A stretch of 64,000 nucleotides of DNA from Companilactobacillus pabuli (GCF_014058425.1 NZ_CP049366.1:1364001-1428000); one strand, 5' to 3'; counted from the first letter of the stretch, positions 1 through 8,821 are shown. Made by a program: numbers and translations. Notes: a model not told the origin generated them from the sequence alone.

Positions 1-1193
1 CCTTTTTGCCGCAGTGCTTTTCTTTGATTAACTCCGAAACGATGCTGCTCATCAATTACGATAAAGCCTAAATCTTTAAACTCAACACTGTCTTGTATCA
101 AAGCATGAGTTCCAACCACGATATTAGTCTTACCATTTAAAATATCGCCGGCGATAAAATCATGTTCTTTTTTTGTCAAAGAACCAGTTAACAGAGCAGT
201 TCTTATCTTCAAAGGCGTTAACAACTTACTGATTTTGTCAAAATGTTGTTGAGCCAAAATTTCAGTTGGTGCCATGATGGCTGCTTGATAACCTGCTGTC
301 ACCGAAGCCAACATAGCAATTACTGAAACAATCGTCTTACCAGAACCAACGTCTCCTTGCAACAAGCGATTCATATGATGATCAGAAGCCATATCTTGCA
401 AAATTTCTTTTACAACGCGATTTTGAGCATCAGTCAGCTTGAATGGCAAGCTCTGGATGAAGTCATCTAAGAACTTTTGATCGTATTTTTCAACGATACC
501 GATATTTTTGTTATCGTCATTTCGTTTGATACTTTGCAAACCGCATTGGAACAAGAAGAACTCTCGAAATTTGGCACTTCGTCTGGCTTCTTCACTTTGT
601 TCTTCATTTTTTGGAAAATGAATTCCCGAAACAATCTGTTCATCATCCAATAATTTATATTTCAGTCGCAAGTAACTAGGAACAACCGTATCAATTTGAT
701 CATGATATTTCTCAAAAGCTACTTTAATCAGATTGATCAGTGTTTTTTGATGAATATTTTTGTTAACAGAATAAACTGAATCGACTGAATTATCATTAAT
801 GCCGATTACTTTCATGCCCATTAAGGAACGGCGATTGGCATTCCATTTGCCGTATACAGCAGCATCATTACCTGTTTTAAACTTATCTTTTAACCAAGGC
901 TGATTAAAAAAAGTCACCATGATTGATTCATTATCAGTCATCAAACGAACATTTAGACGTGTTTTCTTGTAGCCAAAGCGTGATACGACTGGTTCACTGG
1001 CAACTACGCCTTTAACAAGGATTTTTTCTTGATCCACTGCGTCATCTAAAGATTTGGCCTGCATATCTTCATAACGAAAAGGGAAATAAAACAGCAAGTC
1101 ATAAACGTTGTTGATTCCTAATGACTGTAACGCCTCTAACCGTTTCGGCCCAACACTAGGCAACTGCGCTAGTGACACCTTTCTTAAATCCAT
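1..1193 (-). CDS. recG: ATP-dependent DNA helicase RecG (3' end cut by window edge)
   Basis: RecG reverses stalled replication forks and unwinds branched DNA. About 397 N-terminal codons are present. They start at the ATG at 1193 behind AAAGGAAAGGGG; the codon just before it in frame is a stop. The wedge/OB domain covers roughly residues 50-150. Walker A (GDVGSGKT) is at residues 280-287, and a DEQH box marks helicase motif II near residue 380. The second RecA-like helicase domain lies beyond the window. fakA lies 75 bp upstream on the same strand, as in many Firmicutes. The identification is secure from the motifs and the synteny. Confidence 0.96.
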   Translation of the reverse strand, partial: MDLRKVSLAQLPSVGPKRLEALQSLGINNVYDLLFYFPFRYEDMQAKSLDDAVDQEKILVKGVVASEPVVSRFGYKKTRLNVRLMTDNESIMVTFFNQPWLKDKFKTGNDAAVYGKWNANRRSLMGMKVIGINDNSVDSVYSVNKNIHQKTLINLIKVAFEKYHDQIDTVVPSYLRLKYKLLDDEQIVSGIHFPKNEEQSEEARRSAKFREFFLFQCGLQSIKRNDDNKNIGIVEKYDQKFLDDFIQSLPFKLTDAQNRVVKEILQDMASDHHMNRLLQGDVGSGKTIVSVIAMLASVTAGYQAAIMAPTEILAQQHFDKISKLLTPLKIRTALLTGSLTKKEHDFIAGDILNGKTNIVVGTHALIQDSVEFKDLGFIVIDEQHRFGVNQRKALRQK

Positions 1194-1268
1194 TTACATT
1201 CCCCTTTCCTTTGAAATTAAAAAAAGGCGTGACAAAACAAACGTTTCATCATTGCCTCCTTTAAAAAA

Positions 1269-2948
1269 TTATTCAACCGAAATCAAATAAGGATAAACTG
1301 GTTGATCACCTTGGTGAATTTCTGTCTCTAAGTCATCATACTTATCATCTAAGTAGTCAGCAATCTTTTGAGCGTCATCTTGGTTGCCATCTTCACCGAT
1401 TAAAATAGTGATTACTTCACTATCCTCATCAATCATCTTATCAAGCATTTTTTCAGTACCTGAAATGATATCTTCGTCGTCAACCAAAATCTTACCATCG
1501 ACAATTCCCATGTAATGACCCTTAGTGATCTTTAGACCATCGATTTCAGTATCACGAATTGCTTGAGTAATTTGACCACTCTTAACTGTATCCAAAGAAT
1601 CTTCCATGTTTGCTTCATTTTCTGAAAGTTCTGCATCAGGATTGAAAGAAAGCATAGCCGTCATTCCTTGAGAGATAGTCTTAGAACCAACGATTGCGAC
1701 TGGAATATCAACTAAATCAACCGCTTGTTTAGCAGCCATAATGATATTACTGTTGTTTGGCAATACTAAGGCACGTTTAGCATTTGATTTATTAATGGCA
1801 TCGACAATATCGTTAGTGGATGGATTCATTGTTTGTCCACCACTGATCACGTGCGTTACACCTAAACTCTTGAAGAGTTCTGTCAAGCCGTCACCAGATG
1901 AAACAGCGATAACTGCATAGTCAATAGCTGCTTGTGGTTGTGCTTCTGGTGTCATTGGTTCGTCATCATCAACGATTGTTTCATGTTGCAAACGCATATT
2001 ATCAATCTTGATTTTTGAAAGTGAACCGTATTTTCTACCAGCTGCCCAAACTTTGTAAGGATAGTTAGTGTGAACGTGAACTTTAACAACTTCATCATCT
2101 GAAACGACAATTAAAGAGTCACCGATTTTATCTAAATAACTACGTAACTTATCATTTTCAAATTTTTCATCAGAAGTTGGATTCTTGCCCAGTTCAACCA
2201 TCATTTCTGTACAGTAACCATTTTTGATCTCATCTGTATTGAACTGACCTTGAACGGATTGGTGGTGGTTAGCATTGACCATTTCAGCCATGTCTCTTTC
2301 ATCAGGGACATATTCTTCTTCGTCACTGGCAACGCCACTTAAACCTTCTAAAAAGCCTTCATAAATAAAGACTAAACCTTGACCACCAGAGTCAACTACA
2401 CCAACTTCTTTTAAAACTGGCAATAGTGATGGTGTCTTTTCTAGTCCTACTTTAGCTCCGGCTACAACAGCTTTTAAGATTTCTACTGTATCATTAGTTG
2501 TCTTAACTTTTTCCATAGCAGACTCAGCACCGAATCTAGCAACTGTCAAAATTGTTCCTTCAACAGGTTTCATAACTGCTTTATAAGCGGTTTTTACACC
2601 GTCATCAAAAGCCTTAGCCAAATCCATCGCTGTCAAAGACTCTTTATCTTCGATACTCTTTGAAAAGCCACGGAAGATTTGTGATGTAATAACACCTGAG
2701 TTTCCACGAGCACCCATCAAAAGTCCTTTTGCAAGAGCTTTTCCAAGTGTTCCTACGTGATTACTCTCTGATTCATTTACGGCCTTAAAACCGCTTTGTA
2801 TAGTTAAGCTCATATTGGTTCCGGTATCGCCATCAGGAACCGGAAAGACATTAAGTGAGTTTACAAACTTAGCATTCTTTTCAAGTCTGTGCGATGCAAC
2901 ACGCACCATATCTGAAAATTCTTTTTTTGTAATTAGTTCTTTGCTCAA
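1269..2948 (-). CDS. fakA: Fatty acid kinase ATP-binding subunit FakA (YloV, DAK2/DegV-like)
   Basis: FakA phosphorylates fatty acids carried by FakB proteins and so feeds exogenous fatty acids to phospholipid synthesis. The N-terminal DhaL/DAK2 domain shows the nucleotide/metal motif PDGDTGTN at about residues 38-45 and a MGARGNSG stretch. The C-terminal half is the DegV-like region typical of YloV. I chose the TTG at 2948 because GGAGGGG (2955-2961) lies six bases before it; an in-frame TTG at 2963 would overlap that ribosome binding site. This gives 559 residues, normal for the family. It follows yloU closely, the usual pairing. Confidence 0.93.
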   Translation of the reverse strand: MSKELITKKEFSDMVRVASHRLEKNAKFVNSLNVFPVPDGDTGTNMSLTIQSGFKAVNESESNHVGTLGKALAKGLLMGARGNSGVITSQIFRGFSKSIEDKESLTAMDLAKAFDDGVKTAYKAVMKPVEGTILTVARFGAESAMEKVKTTNDTVEILKAVVAGAKVGLEKTPSLLPVLKEVGVVDSGGQGLVFIYEGFLEGLSGVASDEEEYVPDERDMAEMVNANHHQSVQGQFNTDEIKNGYCTEMMVELGKNPTSDEKFENDKLRSYLDKIGDSLIVVSDDEVVKVHVHTNYPYKVWAAGRKYGSLSKIKIDNMRLQHETIVDDDEPMTPEAQPQAAIDYAVIAVSSGDGLTELFKSLGVTHVISGGQTMNPSTNDIVDAINKSNAKRALVLPNNSNIIMAAKQAVDLVDIPVAIVGSKTISQGMTAMLSFNPDAELSENEANMEDSLDTVKSGQITQAIRDTEIDGLKITKGHYMGIVDGKILVDDEDIISGTEKMLDKMIDEDSEVITILIGEDGNQDDAQKIADYLDDKYDDLETEIHQGDQPVYPYLISVE

Positions 2949-2973
2949 AAGTTTCCCCTCCAACCAGCTTTAC

Positions 2974-3342
2974 CTATTCGATATCGTCCAGAACTTTAAT
3001 TCCTTGAACATAAACGTTAACAGTGCCAGCTGGCGTTCCAAGCATTGTTTCTAGGTTATATTTTACTTTTTCTTTTAAATTTTTCGCTACTTCGGATATT
3101 TTAATACCATATCCAACGATTATGTAGACATCAACGGCCAGTTTACCATCTTCTTGATGAATAACTACACCTCTAGAAAAGTCCTCACGGTTCAAAATCG
3201 TATTCATCCCGTCACGTAGTTGGTTCTTACTTGCCATACCTACGATACCGTAGATATCAGAAGCAGCACCGCCGACAATTGTAGCAACAGTATTTGTTGA
3301 AACTTCAATTTCACCATGTTTTGTTTTAATTGTAACTGCCAT
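2974..3342 (-). CDS. Asp23/Gls24 family protein YloU
   Basis: A 122-residue protein of the Asp23/Gls24 (DUF322) family. These are envelope-stress associated proteins, often membrane-recruited by a partner. The family pattern is visible: an N-terminal beta-rich stretch, the region VATIVGGAASDIYGIVGMAS, and a C-terminal DVYIIVGYG followed by a helix and VNVYVQGI. There is no signal peptide or membrane segment. It is the first gene before fakA, and a second Asp23-like gene occurs at 26604. The biochemical role of YloU is not established; association with fakA is conserved in Firmicutes. Confidence 0.9.
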   Translation of the reverse strand: MAVTIKTKHGEIEVSTNTVATIVGGAASDIYGIVGMASKNQLRDGMNTILNREDFSRGVVIHQEDGKLAVDVYIIVGYGIKISEVAKNLKEKVKYNLETMLGTPAGTVNVYVQGIKVLDDIE

Positions 3343-3373
3343 CTCTGGATCCTCCTATTCATGGACCAAATCT

Positions 3374-3403
3374 ATCATAAACAATAAAATTCTATCATAG
3401 CAA
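3374..3403 (-). promoter_or_regulatory. Promoter of yloU-fakA-recG
   Basis: TTGCTA (3398-3403) and TATGAT (3374-3379) on the minus strand are separated by 18 bases and lie shortly before the AGGAGG of yloU. The match is good but predicted by eye only. Confidence 0.55.
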
Positions 3404-3459
3404 CAAATCTAATTAAAGAATTAAACTAGATAAAAGTCGATTATTCCATAATTACTCTA

Positions 3460-3488
3460 TTGCTTTAACCTTTTATATATGGTAAATT
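3460..3488 (+). promoter_or_regulatory. Promoter of rpmB
   Basis: TTGCTT (3460-3465), a 17-base spacer and TAAATT (3483-3488) precede rpmB. The divergent yloU promoter lies about 60 bases away. Confidence 0.5.
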
Positions 3489-3538
3489 AGTCAGGTGATA
3501 TTTTAAAGAAAAACATGTAGCCAAAGGAGGTCGGTCCC

Positions 3539-3724
3539 ATGGCAAAAGATATTATTACAGGCCGTAAAACAGTGTTCGGTAACAAACGTTCACACGCTCT
3601 TAACCAATCAAAACGTTCTTGGAAGCCAAATTTGCAAAAAGTTCGTATCATGGTTGATGGTAAGCCAAAACGTGTATGGGTTTCAGCTAGAGCATTGAAA
3701 TCAGGAAAAGTTACTCGTGTATAA
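3539..3724 (+). CDS. rpmB: 50S ribosomal protein L28
   Basis: L28 is a structural protein of the large ribosomal subunit. The 61-residue sequence begins [20 protein letters not shown] and has the family core [10 protein letters not shown]. It has no cysteine pair, so this is the zinc-free L28 form. The ribosome binding site is a strong AAAGGAGG. It is transcribed alone and divergently from yloU, with a terminator directly behind it; this arrangement is common in bacilli and lactobacilli. Confidence 0.98.
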   Translation: MAKDIITGRKTVFGNKRSHALNQSKRSWKPNLQKVRIMVDGKPKRVWVSARALKSGKVTRV

Positions 3725-3740
3725 TTATCACTTAATAATT

Positions 3741-3776
3741 TAAAAGAGACTAACATTTATTGTTGGTCTCTTTTAT
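3741..3776 (+). terminator. Rho-independent terminator of rpmB
   Basis: Stem TAAAAGAGAC/GTCTCTTTTA, extended by AACA/TGTT in the inner arms, followed by TTTTATTTTA. It sits 17 bases after the rpmB stop. Confidence 0.85.
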
Positions 3777-3811
3777 TTTATCCTATAATAATCAACTAAG
3801 GGAGGGATTTT

Positions 3812-4609
3812 ATGAAAATCACTATTGGCACTCAAAAAAATAATGACGAAGAATTGATGCAAGCTATCGTCAACGCCAAAGATGGCGACGTAATCGAACT
3901 GCTGCCTGGAACTTACTTTTCCAGAAATAATCCCTTTATTTGTACGATCAGACGTGATATTTCATTCATCGGTAAAACTTCAAATAAAGAAGACATTAAA
4001 CTGTATTGTAGTTTCACAGTTGGCGCTAAAAATACTTTGATTTTTAAAAATTTAAGTATCATCTACCCTGCAAACGATGAAAATACCATGTCAGCTTACG
4101 ACGGGGCTAGAGTTTATGGACAAAACATTATCATTGACCGGCAAACGAGTGACTATTGGGATACGATCTATGGACAAAATGCCTATTTTTCATTTAAAGA
4201 TTCAAAAATTTTAACTGGTAAAAAAATTAAAGCTATCGGCTTGTCTTTAGAAAAGAGCCAATTATTCGCTGACAATACCGAATTTCAATTATTATTTCAA
4301 AAAGATTCCACGGTCTATTTAAAGGATTGTACTATTTTGCATAAATTTGAATTACGCCAAGGTTCAAAAACTTTCTTTAAAAATTTGACGATTGATTCAA
4401 CTACTACCGACTATAAAAATGACTTAGCGGTTAAGACTAAATCTCAAATCAGTGGCAATGATCTTATTTTCGTAAACGATAAACCACAAGTAAGAATTTT
4501 GGAAAGTCAATTTGATGTTGATGACTTTCAACCAGAAACGGAGCAAATTGATTTTAAGTTCGATAAGAAATCAAAAATCAGCATTGATGGAAAAAATCTA
4601 AAAAAATAA
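3812..4609 (+). CDS. Right-handed beta-helix-like protein, function unknown
   Basis: A 265-residue protein that I do not recognise as a named family. It starts with an ATG behind AAGGGAGGG. The N-terminus reads AIVNAKDGDVIELLPGTYF, the classic cap of pectin-lyase-like right-handed beta-helix proteins. Short repeating strands follow, with aromatic and N/D turns such as LIFKNLSI, AYFSFKDSKI, TVYLKDCTI and TFFKNLTI. There is no signal peptide or anchor, so a cytoplasmic location is inferred. It stands alone between rpmB and a convergent trans-sulfuration gene. A polysaccharide-related role is possible but unsupported by context. Confidence 0.75.
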   Translation: MKITIGTQKNNDEELMQAIVNAKDGDVIELLPGTYFSRNNPFICTIRRDISFIGKTSNKEDIKLYCSFTVGAKNTLIFKNLSIIYPANDENTMSAYDGARVYGQNIIIDRQTSDYWDTIYGQNAYFSFKDSKILTGKKIKAIGLSLEKSQLFADNTEFQLLFQKDSTVYLKDCTILHKFELRQGSKTFFKNLTIDSTTTDYKNDLAVKTKSQISGNDLIFVNDKPQVRILESQFDVDDFQPETEQIDFKFDKKSKISIDGKNLKK

Positions 4610-4650
4610 ATCTCGATAAAATGTAATTACATTCTATCGGGATTTTTTAT
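4607..4650. terminator. Bidirectional terminator between convergent genes
   Basis: A hairpin with arms AATCTCGATAAAATGTAA and TTACATTCTATCGGGATT has T-rich tails on both strands. It serves the beta-helix gene on the plus strand and the trans-sulfuration gene on the minus strand; both stop codons abut it. Confidence 0.8.
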
Positions 4651-5789
4651 AGTCTGTCTAAACTTTGTGCTAAATCATCAATCAAATCACTCACATCTTC
4701 AATTCCGACTGACAATCTAACTAATTGATGTGTGATACCAGCCTTTAATTGCTCTTCAGGTGAAAGTTCAGCATGAGTCATCTTGTAAGGCAACTCAATC
4801 AAACTTTCGACAGCACCCAAGCTAACAGCCAGTTGAATCAATTTGGTCCCCTCGACAAATTTAGTTGAATCCAATCCGTCGGCTAATTCAAAAGAAACGA
4901 TACCACCAAAACCATCAGCTTCTTTAGCAGCTATTTCATGATTCTTACTACCAGCAATACCAGGATAATAAATCTTAGCAATTTCTGGACGAGTCTGTAA
5001 AAATTCGACAATCTTTTGAGCATTACTCAAGTGACGATCCATTCTCACTGACAATGTTTGAATCCCACGACGTACTAAATTGGAATCTTCAGGAGATAAA
5101 GTTGACCCAATAGCATTTTGATTGAAATAGATTTTATCGGCAATGTCTTCATCCTTAGCGACGGCAATACCAGCAATTACATCTGAGTGACCACTGAGAT
5201 ATTTCGTGGCTGAATGAATCACAATATCAGCACCTAAATCTAGTGGTCGTTGTAAATATGGTGATAGAAACGTATTATCAACGATCGTCAAAAGATTATT
5301 AGCCTTAGCTACTTTACTTACGCCAGCAACACTTGTCACGTGCAACAAAGGATTGGTAAAACTTTCAAAATAAATTGCCTTCGTATTAGGTTTGATTGCC
5401 TGTCGAATTTCATCTAAATTCTGAGTATCGACAGCAGTAAATTCAATCTGCCAACGTTTAAAGAATTCATTGATAATTCTAAAAGTTCCACCATAGATTT
5501 CCTTGCCGATAATCAAATGATCGCCTGGTTTAAAGATTGCCAACACAGCATGGATTGCCGCTGACCCTGAAGAAAAAGCAAAACCACGGCAGCCATTTTC
5601 CAACTGTGCTACTTGTTCTTCCAAATAATTTCTCGTCGGATTACCTGAACGTGCATAATCGTATTTTACCTTAGCATCAACTGATGGATAAATATAAGTT
5701 GAAGAATTGTAAACTGGAACGTTGACTGCCCCAGTATTGTTATCATTTTGTGGTTCGCCATGAACCAATTTTGTATTAAAACTTGTCAT
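4647..5789 (-). CDS. PLP-dependent trans-sulfuration enzyme (cystathionine beta/gamma-lyase or gamma-synthase family)
   Basis: A 380-residue Cys/Met metabolism PLP enzyme. It shows YDYARSGNPTRNYLE, the SGSAAIHAV cofactor-phosphate region, DNTFLSPYLQRP, and the Schiff-base lysine in SATKYLSGHSDVIAG near residue 195. The family includes cystathionine gamma-lyase, beta-lyase and gamma-synthase; sequence reading alone cannot separate these. Its place beside luxS and metQ suggests it handles cystathionine or homocysteine in methionine-cysteine exchange. It is monocistronic, ends at a shared terminator, and is divergent from the PfpI gene. Confidence 0.9.
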   Translation of the reverse strand: MTSFNTKLVHGEPQNDNNTGAVNVPVYNSSTYIYPSVDAKVKYDYARSGNPTRNYLEEQVAQLENGCRGFAFSSGSAAIHAVLAIFKPGDHLIIGKEIYGGTFRIINEFFKRWQIEFTAVDTQNLDEIRQAIKPNTKAIYFESFTNPLLHVTSVAGVSKVAKANNLLTIVDNTFLSPYLQRPLDLGADIVIHSATKYLSGHSDVIAGIAVAKDEDIADKIYFNQNAIGSTLSPEDSNLVRRGIQTLSVRMDRHLSNAQKIVEFLQTRPEIAKIYYPGIAGSKNHEIAAKEADGFGGIVSFELADGLDSTKFVEGTKLIQLAVSLGAVESLIELPYKMTHAELSPEEQLKAGITHQLVRLSVGIEDVSDLIDDLAQSLDRL

Positions 5790-5825
5790 ATTAATCCTCC
5801 ATAAATCAAATTCACAAACTACTCT

Positions 5826-5854
5826 GTTATCTCACACGAGTTACTATTAGACAA
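5826..5854 (-). promoter_or_regulatory. Possible promoter of the trans-sulfuration gene
   Basis: TTGTCT (5849-5854), 17 bases and GATAAC (5826-5831) on the minus strand, about 40 bases before the start codon. The -10 is weak. Confidence 0.35.
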
Positions 5855-5941
5855 TAAAAATATTCATAATGGAAATTATTTGACTTATCCCTACCCCCTA
5901 CGAGTAAACTATTACTATATTAATGAGGAGGAAACAAATTT

Positions 5942-6448
5942 ATGAGTAAAATTATTGCTGTAATGGCTAATGATGTCGAGGATATCGAATACACATCCCC
6001 TAAAAAGGCTTTGACTGACGCAGGTAACGAGGTAACCCTAGTTGGAACTAAAGCTAATGAAAAATTAGTTGGTAAACATGGAACAGAATTTACCGCTGAT
6101 AAGGGTATCGATGACATCAATGCTGATGATTATGATGCTTTACTAATTCCTGGTGGTTTTTCACCTGATAATCTTCGTGCTGATGAAAGATTCGTTGAAC
6201 TTGCTAAGAAATTTATGCTTGCTGATAAAGCTATCTTTTCAATCTGCCACGGTCCACAACTTTTGATGCAAACAGGCTTAGTTAAGGGTAGAACTTTAAC
6301 TTCATATAAGACTGTTCAAACTGATCTTTACTACGCTGGCGGTATCGTTAAAGATGAACCCGTAGTTATCGATCGTCACTTGATCACTAGTCGTACTCCT
6401 GATGACTTGGATGCCTTTAACAAAGCTATCGTTAATGAATTACAATAA
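5942..6448 (+). CDS. DJ-1/PfpI family protein (YraA-type)
   Basis: A 168-residue class I glutamine-amidotransferase-like protein of the DJ-1/PfpI superfamily. The nucleophile elbow is AIFSICHGPQLL with Cys102 and His103. Acidic residues near position 13 (VEDIEY) and the LIPGGFSPDNLR loop complete the pattern. Members act as stress-induced glyoxalases, deglycases or peptidases; the exact activity here is unknown. The ribosome binding site is GAGGAGG. It is monocistronic with its own terminator. Confidence 0.9.
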   Translation: MSKIIAVMANDVEDIEYTSPKKALTDAGNEVTLVGTKANEKLVGKHGTEFTADKGIDDINADDYDALLIPGGFSPDNLRADERFVELAKKFMLADKAIFSICHGPQLLMQTGLVKGRTLTSYKTVQTDLYYAGGIVKDEPVVIDRHLITSRTPDDLDAFNKAIVNELQ

Positions 6449-6456
6449 TTATCTAA

Positions 6457-6498
6457 AATAAGCTAGCCAGTTATTTAAAATTGGCTAGCTTATTTTTT
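6457..6498 (+). terminator. Terminator of the PfpI gene, shared with the convergent SDR gene
   Basis: AATAAGCTAGCCA and TGGCTAGCTTATT form a 13-bp stem followed by seven T. It overlaps the end of the convergent SDR gene and could stop that transcript too. Confidence 0.85.
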
Positions 6499-7274
6499 TA
6501 ATTCATCGTCATTCCACCAGTAACGTTGATTCCTTGTCCCGTCATATAATCTGACAATGGACTAGCTAAGAACAACACGACATTGGCAACATCTTTGGGA
6601 GTTCCTGTCCGTCCTAGTGGTACCTGGCTGTTATCTTCTTTTTCGATATCATCAGCTGTTAAACCTCTAATTTTTGCACCATCTTTTCTTTCACGATGTT
6701 TCATTGAAGTTTCAATAATACCAGGACAAACTGCATTGACATTGATCTGGTCCTTAGCTACCTCGATTGCTAAAGTCTTCGTCAAGCCAAGGACAGCATG
6801 CTTAGAAGCAACGTACGCTGACATAGCACGATAGCCATTCTTACCAGCTTGCGAGGCTATCAAAACTACTTTCCCTGGACGCTTGGCAGCAACCATTAAT
6901 TTGACAATGTACTTGCTGACTAAGTAAGTTCCACGAGTATTGACAGCTAAAGTCTTATCAAAATCACTCGTCTGACTATCAATCAAATAATCCATCGTCG
7001 AAATTCCAGCTACATTAACTAAAATGTTGGGAGTAAGATTTTGAGTTTTTAGTTGAGCTGCTAAATTTTTGACGCTAGTTTCATCACTGACATCGAGATG
7101 AATTTGATATTCGAAGTCATTCAATCGTTTCAAATCATTATTTTGATATGACAAATCAGCCGCAATCACAATTGCTTTTTCGTTTTGAAAAGTTGTCACT
7201 ACCTCACGTCCAATACCTTGAAAACCACCAGTGACGAGGATAATTTTTTTCTCTAAAGATGTAAATAGACTCAT
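6498..7274 (-). CDS. Short-chain dehydrogenase/reductase
   Basis: A 258-residue classical SDR. The cofactor motif TGGFQGIG is at residues 15-22. NVAGIS replaces the usual NNAG. Catalytic Ser lies in LIASQAGK, and the YVASKHAVLGLTK segment carries the Tyr/Lys pair. The acidic residue after the second strand (AADLS) favours NAD(H). The substrate is unknown; acetoin, sugar and acyl reductases all look alike at this level. It is the last gene of the T-box-led metQ-luxS operon, 20 bases behind luxS. Confidence 0.9.
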   Translation of the reverse strand: MSLFTSLEKKIILVTGGFQGIGREVVTTFQNEKAIVIAADLSYQNNDLKRLNDFEYQIHLDVSDETSVKNLAAQLKTQNLTPNILVNVAGISTMDYLIDSQTSDFDKTLAVNTRGTYLVSKYIVKLMVAAKRPGKVVLIASQAGKNGYRAMSAYVASKHAVLGLTKTLAIEVAKDQINVNAVCPGIIETSMKHRERKDGAKIRGLTADDIEKEDNSQVPLGRTGTPKDVANVVLFLASPLSDYMTGQGINVTGGMTMN

Positions 7275-7294
7275 GATTAACCTTCTTTACTAAT

Positions 7295-7768
7295 TTAGAT
7301 TACGTGACGTTCGTAAGGGTCGTTAGAAATTCCTTCTTCAAGAATCTTCTTTGACCATTCCTTAGCTGAGAACAATGAGTGATCACGATAGTTACCACAA
7401 CTGTATTTGTCAGTTCCTTGAACGTCTTTCCATTCAATATTTTCGGCAATATCTGTCAAAGCACCTTTCAAAGCTTCTGCTACTTCAGTAGTTGAATGTT
7501 CGCCCCAAGTAATCAAATGAAAACCTGTACGACAACCGAATGGTGAACAATCAATTACGCCATCCAATCTATCTCTCAAAAGTCCAGCTAACAAATGTTC
7601 AATTGTATGTAAACCAGCAGTAGGAATAGCATTCTCATTAGGTTGTACTAGACGCAAATCATAATTTGAAATTGCATCGCCCTTTGCTCCGTGTTCTTCA
7701 GTAATCAAACGAACATAAGGTGCCTTTACCTTTGTGTGATCCAATGTAAAACTTTCAACTTTAGCCAT
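7295..7768 (-). CDS. luxS: S-ribosylhomocysteine lyase LuxS
   Basis: LuxS splits S-ribosylhomocysteine into homocysteine and DPD, the precursor of autoinducer-2. It is a step of the activated methyl cycle. The 157-residue protein has the zinc ligands His54 and His58 (HTIEH) and Cys124 (SCGNYRDHS), and catalytic Cys79 in FGCRTGFH. The ribosome binding site is AAGGAG. It lies 21 bases after metQ and under the same methionine T-box, so its expression should respond to methionyl-tRNA supply. pfs (mtnN), its usual partner, is not in this window. Confidence 0.98.
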   Translation of the reverse strand: MAKVESFTLDHTKVKAPYVRLITEEHGAKGDAISNYDLRLVQPNENAIPTAGLHTIEHLLAGLLRDRLDGVIDCSPFGCRTGFHLITWGEHSTTEVAEALKGALTDIAENIEWKDVQGTDKYSCGNYRDHSLFSAKEWSKKILEEGISNDPYERHVI

Positions 7769-7789
7769 AATAATTATCTCCTTAAAATT

Positions 7790-8644
7790 TTATTTATTTT
7801 CTAAATATGTTAATGGTTTATTAACTTCAATCTTAGTTCCGTAATACTTTTTCTTGATGTATTCTTGAATCTTCTTGTTGTGGTAGAGCTTAACTAGTTT
7901 CTTGTAGTTAGCATTATTTTTATTCTTATCAGCAGTTGCTAGGATATTGACGTTTTCTTTGGTACTTTGATCGATTTTTTCGTGGTAGATTGAATCGGTC
8001 AAAACATGAAGTCCACTTTCCAAAGCAACTGTATTAGAAATGAGAACTACTGGTACATCATTTAAAACTCTAGGACCGGTGGTATCATCGATTTCTTTGA
8101 ATTTAAGGTTCTTAGGATTAGCAGTAATATCTTTGGTATTGTCTAAAGCTCCAAAACCTTTTTTCAAAGTGATCAATCCAGCTTCTTGTAATAACAACAA
8201 ACCTCGTGATGTATTGGCAGGGTTGTTGGCGATAGCAATTGTCGTTCCATCGGGAATATCTTCCACACTCTTGTACTTCTTTGAATAAATTCCTAAAGGT
8301 TCCAAATAAGTTGTTCCTAAAGCAGCCAATTTTCCTTTAGGATTTTGTTTGTTGTAAGCCTTGTAATAAGACCATGATTGGAAAGCATTGACATCGACTT
8401 GACCTTGACTTGTGGCAGAGTTTAGTTGCGCCCCATCAGTGATTTCCTTAGTTTTGATATTCAAGCCTAATTTCTTAGCTTGGGAACTCTTAGCAATGTG
8501 TTCCCAAATATCTAGGTCGGATCCTTGTGAACCAACAACTATGGTATCGTCATCGGCCGCCTTTGATTGATTTCCACAGCCGACCAATAAAATAACCGAC
8601 AGTGCTAAAAGTACTGTAACAATTAAACTTTTCCCTTTTCTCAT
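7790..8644 (-). CDS. metQ: Methionine-binding lipoprotein, NlpA/MetQ family
   Basis: A substrate-binding lipoprotein of the D/L-methionine ABC importer family. The signal peptide ends in the lipobox LLVGC with lipidated Cys23. The NlpA-family body includes DVNAFQSWSYYKAYN and IAIANNPANTSRGLLLLQ. The ribosome binding site is GAGGAGGAGAAGG before the ATG at 8644. The matching ATPase (metN) and permease (metI) are not adjacent, so this is an orphan binding protein that must work with a transporter encoded elsewhere. A methionine T-box upstream supports methionine as the ligand. Confidence 0.93.
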   Translation of the reverse strand: MRKGKSLIVTVLLALSVILLVGCGNQSKAADDDTIVVGSQGSDLDIWEHIAKSSQAKKLGLNIKTKEITDGAQLNSATSQGQVDVNAFQSWSYYKAYNKQNPKGKLAALGTTYLEPLGIYSKKYKSVEDIPDGTTIAIANNPANTSRGLLLLQEAGLITLKKGFGALDNTKDITANPKNLKFKEIDDTTGPRVLNDVPVVLISNTVALESGLHVLTDSIYHEKIDQSTKENVNILATADKNKNNANYKKLVKLYHNKKIQEYIKKKYYGTKIEVNKPLTYLENK

Positions 8645-8682
8645 TTCCTTCTCCTCCTCTATTCTAATAATCCTCTAATTTT

Positions 8683-8712
8683 TCATGTTGGTCTAAGCCA
8701 TAGACTTTTCAT
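8683..8712 (-). CDS. Candidate nine-residue leader ORF before metQ
   Basis: An ATG at 8712 follows a strong GAGGAGG with seven bases of spacing and encodes MKSLWLRPT before a TGA at 8683-8685. It lies between the T-box terminator and the metQ ribosome binding site, 38 bases before metQ. The ribosome binding site is as good as that of metQ, so translation is plausible. No function is known. It may be a leader peptide or a chance ORF. Confidence 0.4.
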   Translation of the reverse strand: MKSLWLRPT

Positions 8713-8767
8713 AAAAATGCCTCCTCGATTGGTTAAATAATTAATATCAAATTCTGATGTTGATTAT

Positions 8768-8813
8768 GGGGACTGAGCTACCCCAATACGTTGTGGGAAA
8801 ATTAAAAGTCCCC
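8768..8813 (-). promoter_or_regulatory. Additional hairpin downstream of the T-box terminator
   Basis: On the minus strand GGGGACT pairs with AGTCCCC across 32 bases. CCCA/TGGG can pair inside. No T-tract follows. It lies in the metQ leader and is not part of the standard T-box fold. Confidence 0.4.
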
Positions 8814-8821
8814 TTCAACGC

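Noticed and set aside
3487-3756. Minus-strand frame of 89 codons over rpmB
   Set aside because: Antisense shadow of a certain ribosomal protein gene.
8768-8790. Minus-strand TGGGGTAGCTCAGT resembling a tRNA 5' half
   Set aside because: No anticodon arm or TTCGA arm follows; the bases are better explained by the GGGGACT/AGTCCCC hairpin.
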